Positions 33,536 through 44,124 of a DNA stretch of 64,000 bases are shown here, piece by piece. The stretch's first letter is position 1; each line of letters opens with the position of its first letter. Location: NCBI GenBank assembly GCA_963576725.1, contig OY755237.1, positions 62,470,979-62,534,978 of the forward strand, given 5' to 3'. The position numbers were made by a program, and so were the translations under genes. The notes beneath the pieces were generated by a model that was not told where the DNA came from, searched no databases, and saw only the letters and a program-made list of their open reading frames with translations. This DNA is from Azorinus chamasolen. Its lineage: Eukaryota; Mollusca; Bivalvia; Cardiida; Solecurtidae.

Positions 33536-33709
33536 AAAAAACTGCACCACAGCAAGAGATAAAGCAGGTCAAAGAAGAAGAGGAGATTGTTACAGTCAGT
33601 CCCCAGGATAATGAGTTTGTTAGTGATGCTTTCCAGGACCAAATGAGTGAGGAAGATCTCAAGAAGGAGATGGAAATGTTGGGTGTAGAGGATAAAGATA
33701 AAGCAGAAG
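33536..33709 (+). CDS. SYAP1: SYAP1 exon 6
   Basis: CCATTTTCAG acceptor and GTATAG donor; 174 bases, phase 1 in and 1 out. It encodes EKTAPQQEIKQVKEEEEIVT and then SPQDNEFVSDAFQDQ, SEEDLKKEMEMLGVED. EFVSDAF and the DLRKEMEQL-like helix are the conserved post-BSD region of SYAP1. The one-base overhang G can join either to GT of exon 7 or to AC of exon 8, which makes the two C-termini possible. Confidence 0.93.
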
Positions 33710-33771
33710 GTATAGCTGCTGTGTATGCAGTCACTTTATGATATTCAGAGCTCCGTGTAAGAGGCCTACAG

Positions 33772-34014
33772 ATAACCCTTTCCCTGTTTATGTTTATATC
33801 AATTTCATTACTTACTGAATATTTATAGACAAAATATTTATAATGAAATAAGGCAGGTTGAACATTGTAGCCATTTTAGAAACTAAAGAAACAGATCTAT
33901 CAAATTTCAATAGCGAAAGGAGCAGACCCTAATCAGATGGCTGCAGAAGCTGTCTGATCTGGGTCTACTTTGTTTGCAAATGCGTGAAAAACATTTATAT
34001 GAAGGAAAGTTAAC
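33772..34014 (-). mobile_element. TTAA-A MITE
   Basis: GATAACCCTTTCCCTGTTTA to GAAGGAAAGTTAA. The core apex is lost (GGCTGCAGAAGCTG). A family B copy (34016-34316) follows. Confidence 0.7.
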
Positions 34015-34615
34015 CTGATTTCTCAGTGCACTCATCCAGACATGTATTTAAACTATATCTAATTTTCATTTCTGTAAGAAAAAATGACATCATGAATATT
34101 AATAAGTTTGTTTTTTAATGACACATGCACACAGGAAGTTCTGGCTATGGCAGAAACTGTAGAATCATGTCTATATTATTTCATTATCAGATTATCATAA
34201 TCTATATTATTTCATATGCAAACAGAGAAGACCCTGACCAGACAACTCCTATAGAAGCCTGCTGATCTGGGTCTACTCTGTTTGCAAAGATGTAGAAAGG
34301 CATATTTATTAAGGATTTGTCTAAGGGGTGACTTACTGATGTCAAGGTCATACATCAAGGTCAAAGGTCATATCAGGGGCATAGTGTTTCACAAACACAA
34401 CTTGTTCTAAAATTGTTGTAAGTTGATTTTTCATTAATTTCTATTGAAACACACTATTAGAGTGACAAGGAGTTGGGATCCTGATGAGACACCTATTTCC
34501 TTGGCATCTCTTATGAAACAAAACATTTTGCAGAGGTCAACATGAATTTGCCTTTCAGACTATAGTTATAACAATCTTGCTCTCAACCCATGATACATGA
34601 TGATAGTCTACCTTA

Positions 34616-34818
34616 TTAACCCTTCGCTTGCTAGTCACGTCAATATACCTACCTGTAAATAGTGAAGACCCAGATGAGACAGCTCCTGCAGGAGCTGTCT
34701 CATCAGGGTCTGCACTATTTACAACTTGATTGTGCAACCAGTGCACTCCAGAGCAGTGATTGCACAGCGATATACTGATGGAGAAATGTATTTTAAAATT
34801 CAGCAAGCGAAGGGTTAA
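34616..34818 (+). mobile_element. TTAA-E MITE, intact
   Basis: 203 bp, TTAACCCTTCGCTTGCTA to the inverted AGCAAGCGAAGGGTTAA. The stem is AGACCCAGATGAGA, apex CAGCTCCTGCAGGAGCTG, TCTCATCAGGGTCT. Unique internal GTGCAACCAGTGCACTCC. A second copy is at 63662. Confidence 0.88.
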
Positions 34819-34833
34819 CATTATCTGACTTTT

Positions 34834-34980
34834 TTAACCCTTTGAATACAAGAAATGAGTTTGCTGGCATTTGTAAACAAGCCTAAATCCAGATCAGGGG
34901 ACTTGTAGGTGAACCCTTTGATCAAGGTCTGCACTGTTTGTCATTCATAATCCTCCAGCAATTTGATACCTTACATAAGG
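34834..34980 (+). mobile_element. TTAA-D MITE, right end lost
   Basis: TTAACCCTTTGAATACAAG, then the stem CCTAAATCCAGATC ... GATCAAGGTCTGC and GTTTGTCATTC. It merges into the next MITE without a terminus. Confidence 0.6.
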
Positions 34981-34995
34981 GATTGATTCTACAGT

Positions 34996-35212
34996 AAACC
35001 CTTTACTTCATAAATACACTTTTCTACACCTTTGCAAATAGAGTAGACCCAGATTAGATAGCTGCTGTTTGCTTATGAAATAATATATGTGACTCTACAG
35101 TTTCTGCCATGACCAAACTTTCCTCTGTTCATATGCCTTTCTAAAAATGAATCTAATTAAAATTCATGACATCGATATTTCTTACATGAATGTCCATGGA
35201 GTAAAGGTTAAA
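34996..35212 (+). mobile_element. TTAA-B MITE, stem truncated
   Basis: GTAAACCCTTTACTTCATAA to GGAGTAAAGGTTAA. After GTAGACCCAGATTAGATAG the right arm is deleted down to CTGCTGTTTGC. Confidence 0.7.
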
Positions 35213-35251
35213 CACTGATGGACCACTCTGCTTGGAGAATCAGCATTCAAA

Positions 35252-35699
35252 GAGTTAATCCTTTCCTTTACATTGTAGCTTTTTTCACACCTTTACACAG
35301 TAGACCCAGATCAGATGGCTCCTGTAGAAGTCGTCTGATCAGGGCATGCTCTATTTGCTTAACCCTTTCCCTGTTCCATGTTTATTACAAAATTCAATAG
35401 CTATTGAACATTCATGGACAAAATAGTTACAATGAAATATGGAAGGTGGAAAATTGTAGCCATTTTAGAAAGTAAAGAAACAGGTGTATCAAATTCTACT
35501 AGCAAACAGTAGGCCCTGATCTGGGTCTACTCTGTTTGAAAATATGTGAAAACATGTTTATATGAGGGAAAGGGTTTAGATGATATAGGTCTGATTCTAT
35601 AATTTTCCCTTGAAAAGTTTTCATTATAAAAAATTCAGCTAATAGATATTGATGATGTCATTATTTCTTATGTGAATATTGAACTGGGAAAGGGTTAAT
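35252..35699 (+). mobile_element. TTAA-A/B MITE interrupted by another TTAA-A MITE
   Basis: The outer copy has TTAATCCTTTCC, the left arm, apex GGCTCCTGTAGAAGTC and CTATTTGC. It resumes at about 35579 with GATGATATAGGTCTGATTC and ends GGGAAAGGGTTAA. Confidence 0.75.
35359..35578 (-). mobile_element. TTAA-A MITE nested in the 35252 copy
   Basis: TTAACCCTTTCCCTGTTCC to GAGGGAAAGGGTTTA. It is inserted in the TTTGCTTA motif at the foot of the outer stem. Its own apex and left arm are deleted (AGGCCCTGATCTGGGTCTAC). Confidence 0.78.
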
Positions 35700-36106
35700 G
35701 AATACCAACACGTTGGGAATAGTATTAGTGTAAGAAAACAGACAGTATTGGGCCTCTTACTATACAGCTCTGGGTATTGTAGTTGACAAACACATGTATA
35801 CATTTTTATTAGCAGGGCAGGATATATAGCAGATAGATGCAGATGGTATTAGGCGTTCTTATCATTATTGCACTTAGGACAAATCTAACACTTATGCATG
35901 CCTACCTGCTCTACATTGTTATCAAGGGCTTGCAGACAGATAAACTTTTGACAGAACATATTGAATCTGCTGTTTTAGACTAGTGTATTTTTGGTATATC
36001 TTTTCAAACTTTGTTCAATTTTTTTGTTTATGGGCATAATGTCTAAGGTGCTTTAGAAATGTAGCAACAGCTTTAGGAAACACTTCATTTATTGAGAATG
36101 AGTGGA

Positions 36107-37421
36107 TTTTTAGCTCACCTGAGCAAAGCTCAGGGTGAGCTTTTGGGAGACTTGAATGTCCGGCGTCCGGCATCAACAATTTGCTTGTGAACACTCTAGT
36201 GGTCAAAATTTTAGTCCAATCTTCATGAAACTTGGTCAGAATGAATGTCTTGATAAAATCTCGGACGAGTTCGAAAGTGGGTCAAGTTGGGTTAAAAACT
36301 AGGTCACTAGGTCAAATAGTAGAAAAACCTTGTGAGCCCTCTAGAGGTCATATTTTTAGCCCAATTTTCTTGAAACTTGGTCAGAATGATTGTCTTGATA
36401 AAATCTCGGAGGAGTTTGAAAAGTGGATTACATGGGGTGAAAAACTAGGTCACTAGGTCAAACAGTAGCAAAACCTTGTGAACCCTCTAGTGGTCACAAT
36501 TTTTGTCCAATCTTCATGAAACTTGGTCAGAACGAATGTCTTGATAAAATCTCAGACGTGGTTGAAAGTGGGTCAAGTGGGGTTAAAAACTAGGTCAAAC
36601 AGTAGAAAAACCTTGTGAACACTCTAGTGGTCACAATGTTTGTCCAATCTTCATGAAACTTGGTCAGAACGAATGTCTTGATAAAATCTCAGACGAGTTT
36701 GAAAGTGGGTCAAGTGGGGTTGAAAACTAGGTCACTAGGTCAAACCGTAGAAAAACCTTGTGAACACTCTAGTGGTCACATTTTTTGTCCAATCTTCATG
36801 AAACTTGGTCATAATGATTGTCTTGATAAAAGCTCGAATGAGTTTGAAAGTGGGTAATGTGGGGTTAAAACTTGGTCACTAGGTCAAATAGTAGGAAAAC
36901 CTTGTGAACACTCTAGAGGTCACATTTATAACCAAATCTTCTTGAAAATTGGTTAGAATGATTGTCCTAATAAAATCTTGGACAAGTTTGAAAGTGGGTT
37001 ACGTGTGGTCAAAAAGTAGGTCACTGGGTCATATCTTAGAAAAATCTTGTTTACACTCCAGATGCCACATTTTTAGCCCAATTTTCCTCAAACTCGCTCA
37101 GACTGTTTGTCTTGGTGATATCAAGGTTGAGTGTGATCATGGATGGGGTGGGAATAAAAAGTAGGTCACTAGGTCAAATCTTAGAAAAAGTACTCTAGAG
37201 GGCAAATATTTAGCCCAATCTCCATTGGTCAGAATCATTGTCTTGATAAAGTCAATATTCTAAATCTTTGAAAATCTTGTTCTGTAGAACCACTGCTCAT
37301 GGTCCACTATCAACATTGTTCAAATATTGCCCCTAATGTCAATATTGGCCCTCTAACTAGCAAAAATCTTAAATCTATGGTAATCAGATGAGCAATTAAG
37401 GGCCATCTTGGCCCTCTTGTT
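36107..37421 (+). mobile_element. HINE copy 3
   Basis: TTTTTAGCTCACCTGAGC after GGAT. A short GTCCGGCGTCCGGC microsatellite. About seven 145-bp units, one with a 14-bp deletion around 36590. 3' TCAGATGAGC and the AGGGCCATCTTGGCCCT stem. Confidence 0.75.
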
Positions 37422-38053
37422 AAAAGTGTGATACAAATAAAATTAGAAAAAAAGAAGAACTGTTTCACAGTAGGTGACAAATGGCCCCAAAGCAAAGCAA
37501 GACATTGAGATTCGTGTTGCACAGTGTGACCTGAATTCCCACGATATACTCACACACCAGATTTTGTATTCCTACCTCAAGTAGTATAGGAGAATGCTTC
37601 GCTCAAGGTTTTCCACCATCACAAGATGTACTCACACATCAAATTTGACATTCCTTCCTCAAGTAATACAGGAGATATGTTCCAGACAAGCTGTACACGG
37701 ACACACAGGTACATGGATACACCGACGTACACACGGACAGTTTGATTACTATATGCCACCAAAGCAAGCTTAGGGGGCATAATAATAATTGAAAAAGGAA
37801 AGGAAACAAGTGTACTTAGAATATATGGGTAAAGAATTAATAGGATTACATCAAACGTTAAGTTTCTGGACAATAATTTTATGTTTAGCTATGAAAGACA
37901 CATTTTGACCAGGCTTGGTTTACATTTAACTAACATAGAGACACAGGTAAGAATCACATGTGGGATCTCAGATCAGGGCCTTTTTTAAAAATGAAAAACA
38001 GTTTCTGTAGAATAACATTCATACCCAAACTGTTTGACACATATCATACTTGC
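37422..38053. other. SYAP1 intron 6, mostly unique
   Basis: Contains a repeat end at about 37690-37785 (ACACACGGACAG, then TGCCACCAAAGCAAGC and TTAGGGGGCATAAT), which resembles the 3' end of a lost tandem-repeat element. I see nothing else. Confidence 0.45.
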
Positions 38054-38250
38054 TAACCCTTTACTTCATATAGATGACTTTTCATGCCTTTGCAAACAGA
38101 GTAGACCCAGCTTAGGTGACTCCTGTAGGAGCCATCTGATCAGGGTCTGCTCTGTTTGCTTATGAAATTACACAGATCTGATCTTAAAAGTTTTTGTCAA
38201 CAATTTCCTTTTAAATGTTTACCTAGCAAAAACTAAGTTAATAAGTCAAA
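38054..38250 (+). mobile_element. TTAA-A MITE, right end lost
   Basis: CTAACCCTTTACTTCATA, GTAGACCCAGCTTAG, apex GACTCCTGTAGGAGCC, GATCAGGGTCTGC. It degenerates after GAAATTACACAGATCTG. Confidence 0.6.
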
Positions 38251-38325
38251 TCATATAATATATGTATGTGGTCAGATGTAACAGTTGAGATACTGAAATG
38301 ATGTATGTGGTCAGGATGTAAGCAG

Positions 38326-38535
38326 GAAACCCTTTCCTCCATAAATACGCCTTTCTACGCCTCTGTAATAACCACTTCTTGAAACCATTTTGATAATAGA
38401 GCAAATGCTCTATTTATAACAATGGTTTCAAACTACAAAATTCTAAAATTTTACTTTTCTCTAGTAAATGCTCCTTTTGGGTAGATTCATTCAAAGAGGT
38501 TGGGTCTAAAAATAGCCTATGGAGGAAAGGGTTAA
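38326..38535 (+). mobile_element. TTAA-C MITE
   Basis: GAAACCCTTTCCTCCATAAA to GGAGGAAAGGGTTAA. The apex is deleted so the stem turns at ATAGAGCAAATGCTCTAT. Confidence 0.82.
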
Positions 38536-38606
38536 GGTACTAAGATAATGAATTACACAGGGTCTCATTTTACCCTTTACAAGCTGAGGTAACCTTTGTA
38601 TTATCA

Positions 38607-39620
38607 GGTTCTAGGACATTAGCCCACCCGGATGACAGCCCACTTTTTCTCTAAGGGCGGACATTAGCCCACTCATGGTTTTGTAGGGGGCAGACATTAG
38701 CCCACTTGTGGTTTTGTGGAGGGCGGACATTAGCCCACTCGTACTTTTTTGATGGGCGGACATTAGCCCACTCGGACACTACACCCCTCGGGCAGTAGAC
38801 CCCTCGTAATTTGCTCACCTATTTCTGTATGTCTGTAAGGCCAAATGACTGCAAAAATAATATCTTCGACTTTAGATCGGAGCAACATAATTTTATTACA
38901 CAAATTTTATTTTTCGGTAATGTTCGAACAAGTACGTTGAACTACAAGGTAATGGTCCGAAATGTTTGGACAAGGGATAAAAAAAATCACAGACGACTGC
39001 ATTCTCTAACATTCCCGCATCAATTGTTTCAGGGATTCGGCTAAAGGTTTATACATTGCCCGGCAACGGAATTGAACATATTGAAAGCAGTGTTCGTGTT
39101 TATTAAATAGAAATAAATTTGGGAAAAAAATTTCATTCAATTGACAGTATCAGTACAGTCTTTTTCATGTTTATATTTTAACACTAACAATCAATGTAGC
39201 GAATTATTCATGATTTGTCAAACAGTGCAGTGCACAGAAACATAAACAAACATTATAACTAAGATAATTAGGGGCCAAACATCCCCGGTCCGAAAGAGAC
39301 TTGTTTTCCGTAACATAAAGAACCAGTAAGAGTAGCAGAATATTTGATAAATCATGGGTAATTACAACGCTTTTCACCTAATTGGGAGTGTGAATAAACA
39401 TACACGTATATTATAATCTCGAGGGGTCTATTGTCCGAGTGGGCTAATGTCCGCCCATCAAAAAACCACGAGTGGGCTAATGTCCGCCCTCCACAAAACC
39501 ATGAGTGGGCTAATGTCCGCCCCCCCACAAAACCACGAGTGGGCTAATGTCCGCCCTTAGAGAAAAAGTGGGCTGTCATCCGGGTGGGCTGTCATCCGGG
39601 TGGGCTAATGTCCGTTTACC
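38607..39620. mobile_element. 1-kb foldback element with 9-bp target duplication
   Basis: A perfect direct repeat GTATTATCA flanks the element (38598-38606 and 39621-39629). The ends GGTTCTAGGACATTAGCCC and the inverted GGGCTAATGTCCGTTTACC start inverted repeats of about 200 bp. The arms are built from 4-5 units around GGGCGGACATTAGCCCACTC spaced by GGTTTTGT linkers. The middle, about 600 bp, is unrelated sequence without a credible gene. A 9-bp duplication with long inverted ends is typical of Mutator-like and some foldback elements; the family is not assigned. Confidence 0.85.
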
Positions 39621-39951
39621 GTATTATCATAGGTCTTTGCTTTGTCTTATTATAAATACTATGTCTGCTTAAACTTGGGTCTCTTGCAATATTTACTCAC
39701 TTCTGATTCGTTCAAGCAAGCTTTTGAGAAACTGTTGTCTGTGTGTCAGACAGATTTGATCATGGTGAGGCTTGGCCTCAGTGTCTTATCTTGATCCAAG
39801 CTAATTGCAGATTGCACTTGCAGGAAAAGGGTGAAGAATAGTGTCAGTTTTGTTATGGTTATCTCCCTTAGGATGAGTTTACTAATTCTGTGCTTCTATG
39901 TTATTGAAAATGTAGTTTGTAAAGTAAACAGTTATTTTTTTGGACAGCACT

Positions 39952-40403
39952 TTAACCCTTTAAATGCTGATCTTTTAACCCTTTCCCTGTTCTATGTTTA
40001 TTACAAATTTCAATACCTACTGAATATTCATGGACAAAATAGTTATAAAGAAATATGGAACATGGAGCATTGTAGCCATTTTAGAAAGTAAAGACGCAGA
40101 TCTTTGAAATTCTATTAGCAAACAGAGTAGACCCTGATCAGACGGCTCCTCTAGGAGCCGTCTGATCTGGGTCTACTCTGTTTGCAGATACATGAAAACA
40201 CGTTTATATGAGGGAAAGGGTTAAAGCAGAATGGTCCATCCATATATATAAGTCCAATCTGTATGAAAGGATATAAGTTTGAGAGAAATTTAAATGGCAA
40301 ACAGTGCAAACCCAGATCAGAGGGCTCCTCTAAGATCCCTTTGATCTAGGTCTACACTGTTTGCAGATGAGATTCCACTTGTTTCCTGCATTCAAAGAGT
40401 TCA
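39952..40403 (-). mobile_element. TTAA-D MITE interrupted by a TTAA-A MITE
   Basis: Left TTAACCCTTTAAATGCTGAT. After the insertion it continues AGCAGAATGGTCCATCC, the stem GCAAACCCAGATC ... GATCTAGGTCTAC and CATTCAAAGAGTT. Confidence 0.78.
39975..40224 (-). mobile_element. TTAA-A MITE, full length, nested
   Basis: 250 bp, TTAACCCTTTCCCTGTTC to GAGGGAAAGGGTTAA, inside the family D copy. The apex GGCTCCTCTAGGAGCC is perfect. The left arm reads GTAGACCCTGATC, so one of the two usual arm differences has been lost. Confidence 0.9.
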
Positions 40404-40530
40404 GGTATAATAGAATCTGCTGTGTTCTTGTCAGCCATATTGAAGGTGGTTAACAAGGATCTCACTCCACTCTGTCTGATCTTGATGGGGCTCTAATACA
40501 GCATCCTAAGAGTGTAGTTAATAGCTAAAT

Positions 40531-40768
40531 TTAACCCTTTCCCTGTTCTAATTTTAGTCCAAATTTCAATACCTACTGAATATTCATTAACAGAATACAT
40601 TTAGTTATAAAGAAATATGGAACTTGGAACATTGCAGACAAATATTTATCAAATTCTATCAGCAAACAGAGCAGACCCTGATCTGACGGCTCCTCTAGGA
40701 GCCGTCTGATCTGGGTCTACTCTGTTTGCAAATGTGTGAAAACACGTTTGTATGAGGGAAAGGGTTAA
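40531..40768 (-). mobile_element. TTAA-A MITE
   Basis: TTAACCCTTTCCCTGTTC to GAGGGAAAGGGTTAA, 238 bp. The apex is GGCTCCTCTAGGAGCC and the arms are GCAGACCCTGATC and GATCTGGGTCTAC. Confidence 0.9.
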
Positions 40769-40912
40769 GAAAAAAACAAATATACAGATATTTCCGTACT
40801 TTGATGGCAGTAAAATTGTCTGCTTTAAAGTTTTGCTGGCTATATAGTTTTGTTAATACAGTAAACTGTGGCATTACATGATGGATTAGTGAAATGATAA
40901 ACCACTTCACTT

Positions 40913-41162
40913 TTAACCCTTTCCCTGTTGCATATTTATGTGAGAAATAATGATACCATGATTATAAATTAGACTATATATTTGTAATGGCATATGAATG
41001 CAAGACATTTTAGCTCAGACAGAAACTGTAGAATCAGATCTGTATTATACCATAAGCCAACAGTGCAGATCTTGATCAGATGGCACTTACGGGAGCAATC
41101 TGATCTGGGCCTACTTTGTTTGTAAATGCATGAAAAGGTGTTTGTATGAAGGAAAGGGTTAA
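40913..41162 (-). mobile_element. TTAA-B MITE, full length
   Basis: 250 bp, TTAACCCTTTCCCTGTTG to GAAGGAAAGGGTTAA. The stem is worn (GGCACTTACGGGAGCA). Confidence 0.85.
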
Positions 41163-41410
41163 GTATTGACATGTAGATTTGCTGGTATTGCAATGCAGAC
41201 AAAAGAAACCAGAAATGGTTCTCATCTGCAAAAATCAATCAGAAATCTTGGTATAATTCCAGCAAGCCAATGATATATGTAGGTGTGGCTTAGCCAGAAT
41301 CATAAAGTATGCACGAAATTACATTTTATTTTTAGCTCGTCTGTTTTCGAAGAAATAATACAGGCTATTGTCATAACTGCGGTGTTTGCATTATTGTTGT
41401 TGTCTGGAAC

Positions 41411-41645
41411 TTTAACCCATTCCCTCATAGGCTATTTTTAGATACAACCTCTTTGTATAAATCTACCGAAAAGGAGCATTAACTAGAGAAAAAGAAAATG
41501 TTAGAATTTTGTAGTTTGAAACCATTGTGATAAATAGAGCATTTGCTCCTGTAGGAGCAAATGCTCTATATATCACAATGGTTTCACAAAGTGACTTTTA
41601 CAGAGTCGTCAAAAGTCGTCAGTATGAGGGAATATGAGGGAATGT
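41411..41645 (-). mobile_element. TTAA-C MITE
   Basis: TTAACCCATTCCCTCATAG to TATGAGGGAATATGAGGGAA (short end duplication). The apex is GCTCCTGTAGGAGC. Confidence 0.8.
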
Positions 41646-42245
41646 TGGCTATTACTTCTTTACTATTCATGCACATCTTATGAAACTTCACACACTTATT
41701 CACCATCACAAGGGCTACAATTGAACAGACAAGCATTGGCACCCACATGCAGTGCTTTTGTTTAATTCTGCAGCAGTTTGGATAATGAAAGACATTTATT
41801 TTATATGATATGATCATCCAATGACCGGTAACAGATTACATGACATTTCAAAAGGCCATGAGCGGGGACCACCCAGTCGGTTTTGCTACAAGTGATATAT
41901 CATTACATGCAATATTATTACTGGTGGAGTTTACTGTATATATCTTTTACACAATTGAAGAAATTTCATTTAGAGAAACAAACAATTTTGATTCATATAG
42001 GATGGATACCCAGTTACTTTGAATCAAATCTCGATTCAGACATTTGAAAACAATGAATCATGCAACACAAGGCATATTTTATACTGTTGTTTTTTTGTAA
42101 CTGTTCCAGTGTGTTTTTATGCCCCTACATCTGAAAGGGGCGCATTTAGAGTTACCTTTTTGTATCTGTCTGTCCATCAGACTGTTTTGTGTTATGTATA
42201 ATTCTAAATATATTTGGTAGAGAGTAATGAGCTTTTATACAGGTC

Positions 42246-42446
42246 TAACCCATTCCTCCACAATTACGCCTTTCTACGCCTTGGCAAACAGAGTAGACCC
42301 AGATGATTAGGGTCTGCTCTGTATGCTTATGATATAATATAGGTATGATTCTACAGTTTCTGCCATGGTAAAAATATTCCTGTGTCCATGTGCTATCATA
42401 ACATTTCGATATTTATTACATGAATATTCATGGAGGGAAGGGTTAC
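42246..42446 (+). mobile_element. TTAA-B MITE, apex deleted
   Basis: CTAACCCATTCCTCCACAAT to GGAGGGAAGGGTTA. GTAGACCCAGATGATTAGGG shows a deletion of the whole apex. A reversed family B copy follows at about 42560-42740. Confidence 0.7.
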
Positions 42447-42846
42447 GGATAGATGCTCATTATGTAATCTTGCCCCCCGCCCCACACCCACACCCACCCC
42501 CACCCTACGGTATAGTTTTTATGTGCACTCAGTAACAGTAGAGATACAGCCCTTGAAGTTGTATCATGTGGACGGTACCCAGAAATTGTTGGTAATGGCA
42601 GAAACTGTAGAAACATGTATTTGTTATACCATAAGCAAACAAAGCAGACCCTGATCAGATGGCTTCTGCAAGAGCCATCTGACCTGGTTCTACTCTGTTT
42701 GCAAAGGCGTAGAAAGGCATATTTATAGAGTAAAGGGTTACTGTTCGAGATTGTCATTATCATTTGACATTGACCTCTTTGATTTATATGAATACCATAG
42801 TCTCCTTAATAAATGCCCCAACACTAACAGAAGCTCCCTTACTAAT

Positions 42847-42861
42847 GGGGGGGGGGGGGGG
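42847..42861 (+). repeat. Poly-G tract
   Basis: An uninterrupted run of 15 G in SYAP1 intron 6. Confidence 0.9.
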
Positions 42862-42903
42862 AACTAACGATCAAGAAAACAACTAAAACCCTATATAATA
42901 ACC

Positions 42904-43103
42904 ATTTAACCCTTTACCTCATAGGCTATTTTTAGGTCCAACCTCTTTGAATACATGCACCGGAAGGGAACATTAAATGCAGAAAAGGATTATTTTAGAA
43001 TTTTGTAGTTTGAAACAATTGTGATAAATAGAGCATTTGCTCCTATGGAGCAAATGCTCTATTTATCACAATGCCTTCAACATGTGACTTTTGCAGAGGC
43101 GTC
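42904..43103 (-). mobile_element. TTAA-C MITE, right end lost
   Basis: TTAACCCTTTACCTCATAGG at the left. The apex is GCTCCTATGGAGC. It breaks off after GACTTTTGCAGAGGCGTC and meets a TA-T scrap (TAACTTAATGCAGAC). Confidence 0.75.
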
Positions 43104-43109
43104 ACCTAA

Positions 43110-43770
43110 TGTTTGGTAACTTAATGCAGACTGAAGCAGTACAGACAGCTTTCTACATCACTGTAATTCTGTGTGTAGCAATTGCCTGTGTACAAAATGC
43201 AAGAAGCTCCTTTTGAAAATATAAGGCCCCCATGGGCATTTGTTAGAGATAATATGGTACAAACAACTATTCCCAATAATCAAATTTGATAAACCTTTAT
43301 TTCACGTGACATTTGAATTCTCTGAACACTTCCATTTCATAGTCACATACAAATCATTTAAGTGCTGAAATCTAATTTTTGTATGATGAGAGACAGCAAG
43401 ACACATTTTAGTTTGATTAGAGCATTCTCGTGTGGGTGAGTTGTCATTTCTTTGAGATTTGTACAGTACAAATGTGTCTGCTGATCCTCTCTGTGGCTTA
43501 ACTCTTGCTTCAATAAGGACAAATTTGTGACAACCTAAGTAAACAGTTTGGATCCAGATGAGACAACTAATAAGTTGAGGTCACATCAGAATCCAAACTG
43601 TTTAACACACTGATCAAGCTTTTGACAAACAATGGATGAATAAAGATATTTGGAAAATTGTTTTTCGACCATTGTTTTTGCAGACAAAATTTATTATATG
43701 TTGAAGGGGTAAAATATTGCTGTGTCATCATTCTGTAGGCCTGTATGACTAGAATGAAACTTATAAACAA
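43110..43770. other. SYAP1 intron 6, no recognised element
   Basis: Includes a small family F-like core at 43540-43605 (GTTTGGATCCAGATGAGAC ... ATCCAAACTGTTT). The rest appears unique and shows no exon. Confidence 0.4.
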
Positions 43771-43777
43771 TCATCTT

Positions 43778-44012
43778 TTAACCCTATACGTCAAAAAGAG
43801 CATATGTATGCATTTGCAAACAGAATAGATCTAGATTAAACAGCTCCAATAGGAGCTGACTGATCAGGTTCTGCTTTGTGTGTTTATGGAATTACATATA
43901 TAGTTTCAGCCATATTAGCCAAAAGTCAGATGTTCATATTATACCAGCATTAAAATTCAGCTTAATCTTTATTTCTGATATTATAATTAATATTCATCAA
44001 GAAAATGGTTTT
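43778..44012 (+). mobile_element. TTAA-A MITE, diverged
   Basis: TTAACCCTATACGTCAAAAA; stem ATAGATCTAGATT ... GATCAGGTTCTGC with apex AGCTCCAATAGGAGCT. Right end ATGGTTTTACCCC. Confidence 0.6.
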
Positions 44013-44124
44013 ACCCCTAGCCTTATTCCAAGATAAGTTTGAGAGACCTAATTCCAGCATGAACAACTGATCTTAGTTTATACTGTTTTCTGATAATGGT
44101 TTTGTGGTATTGTCTGTCTGTTTT

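Noticed and set aside
38811..39044. 77-residue frame in the centre of the foldback element
   Set aside because: Unremarkable composition, no match to a transposase or any family that I recognise.
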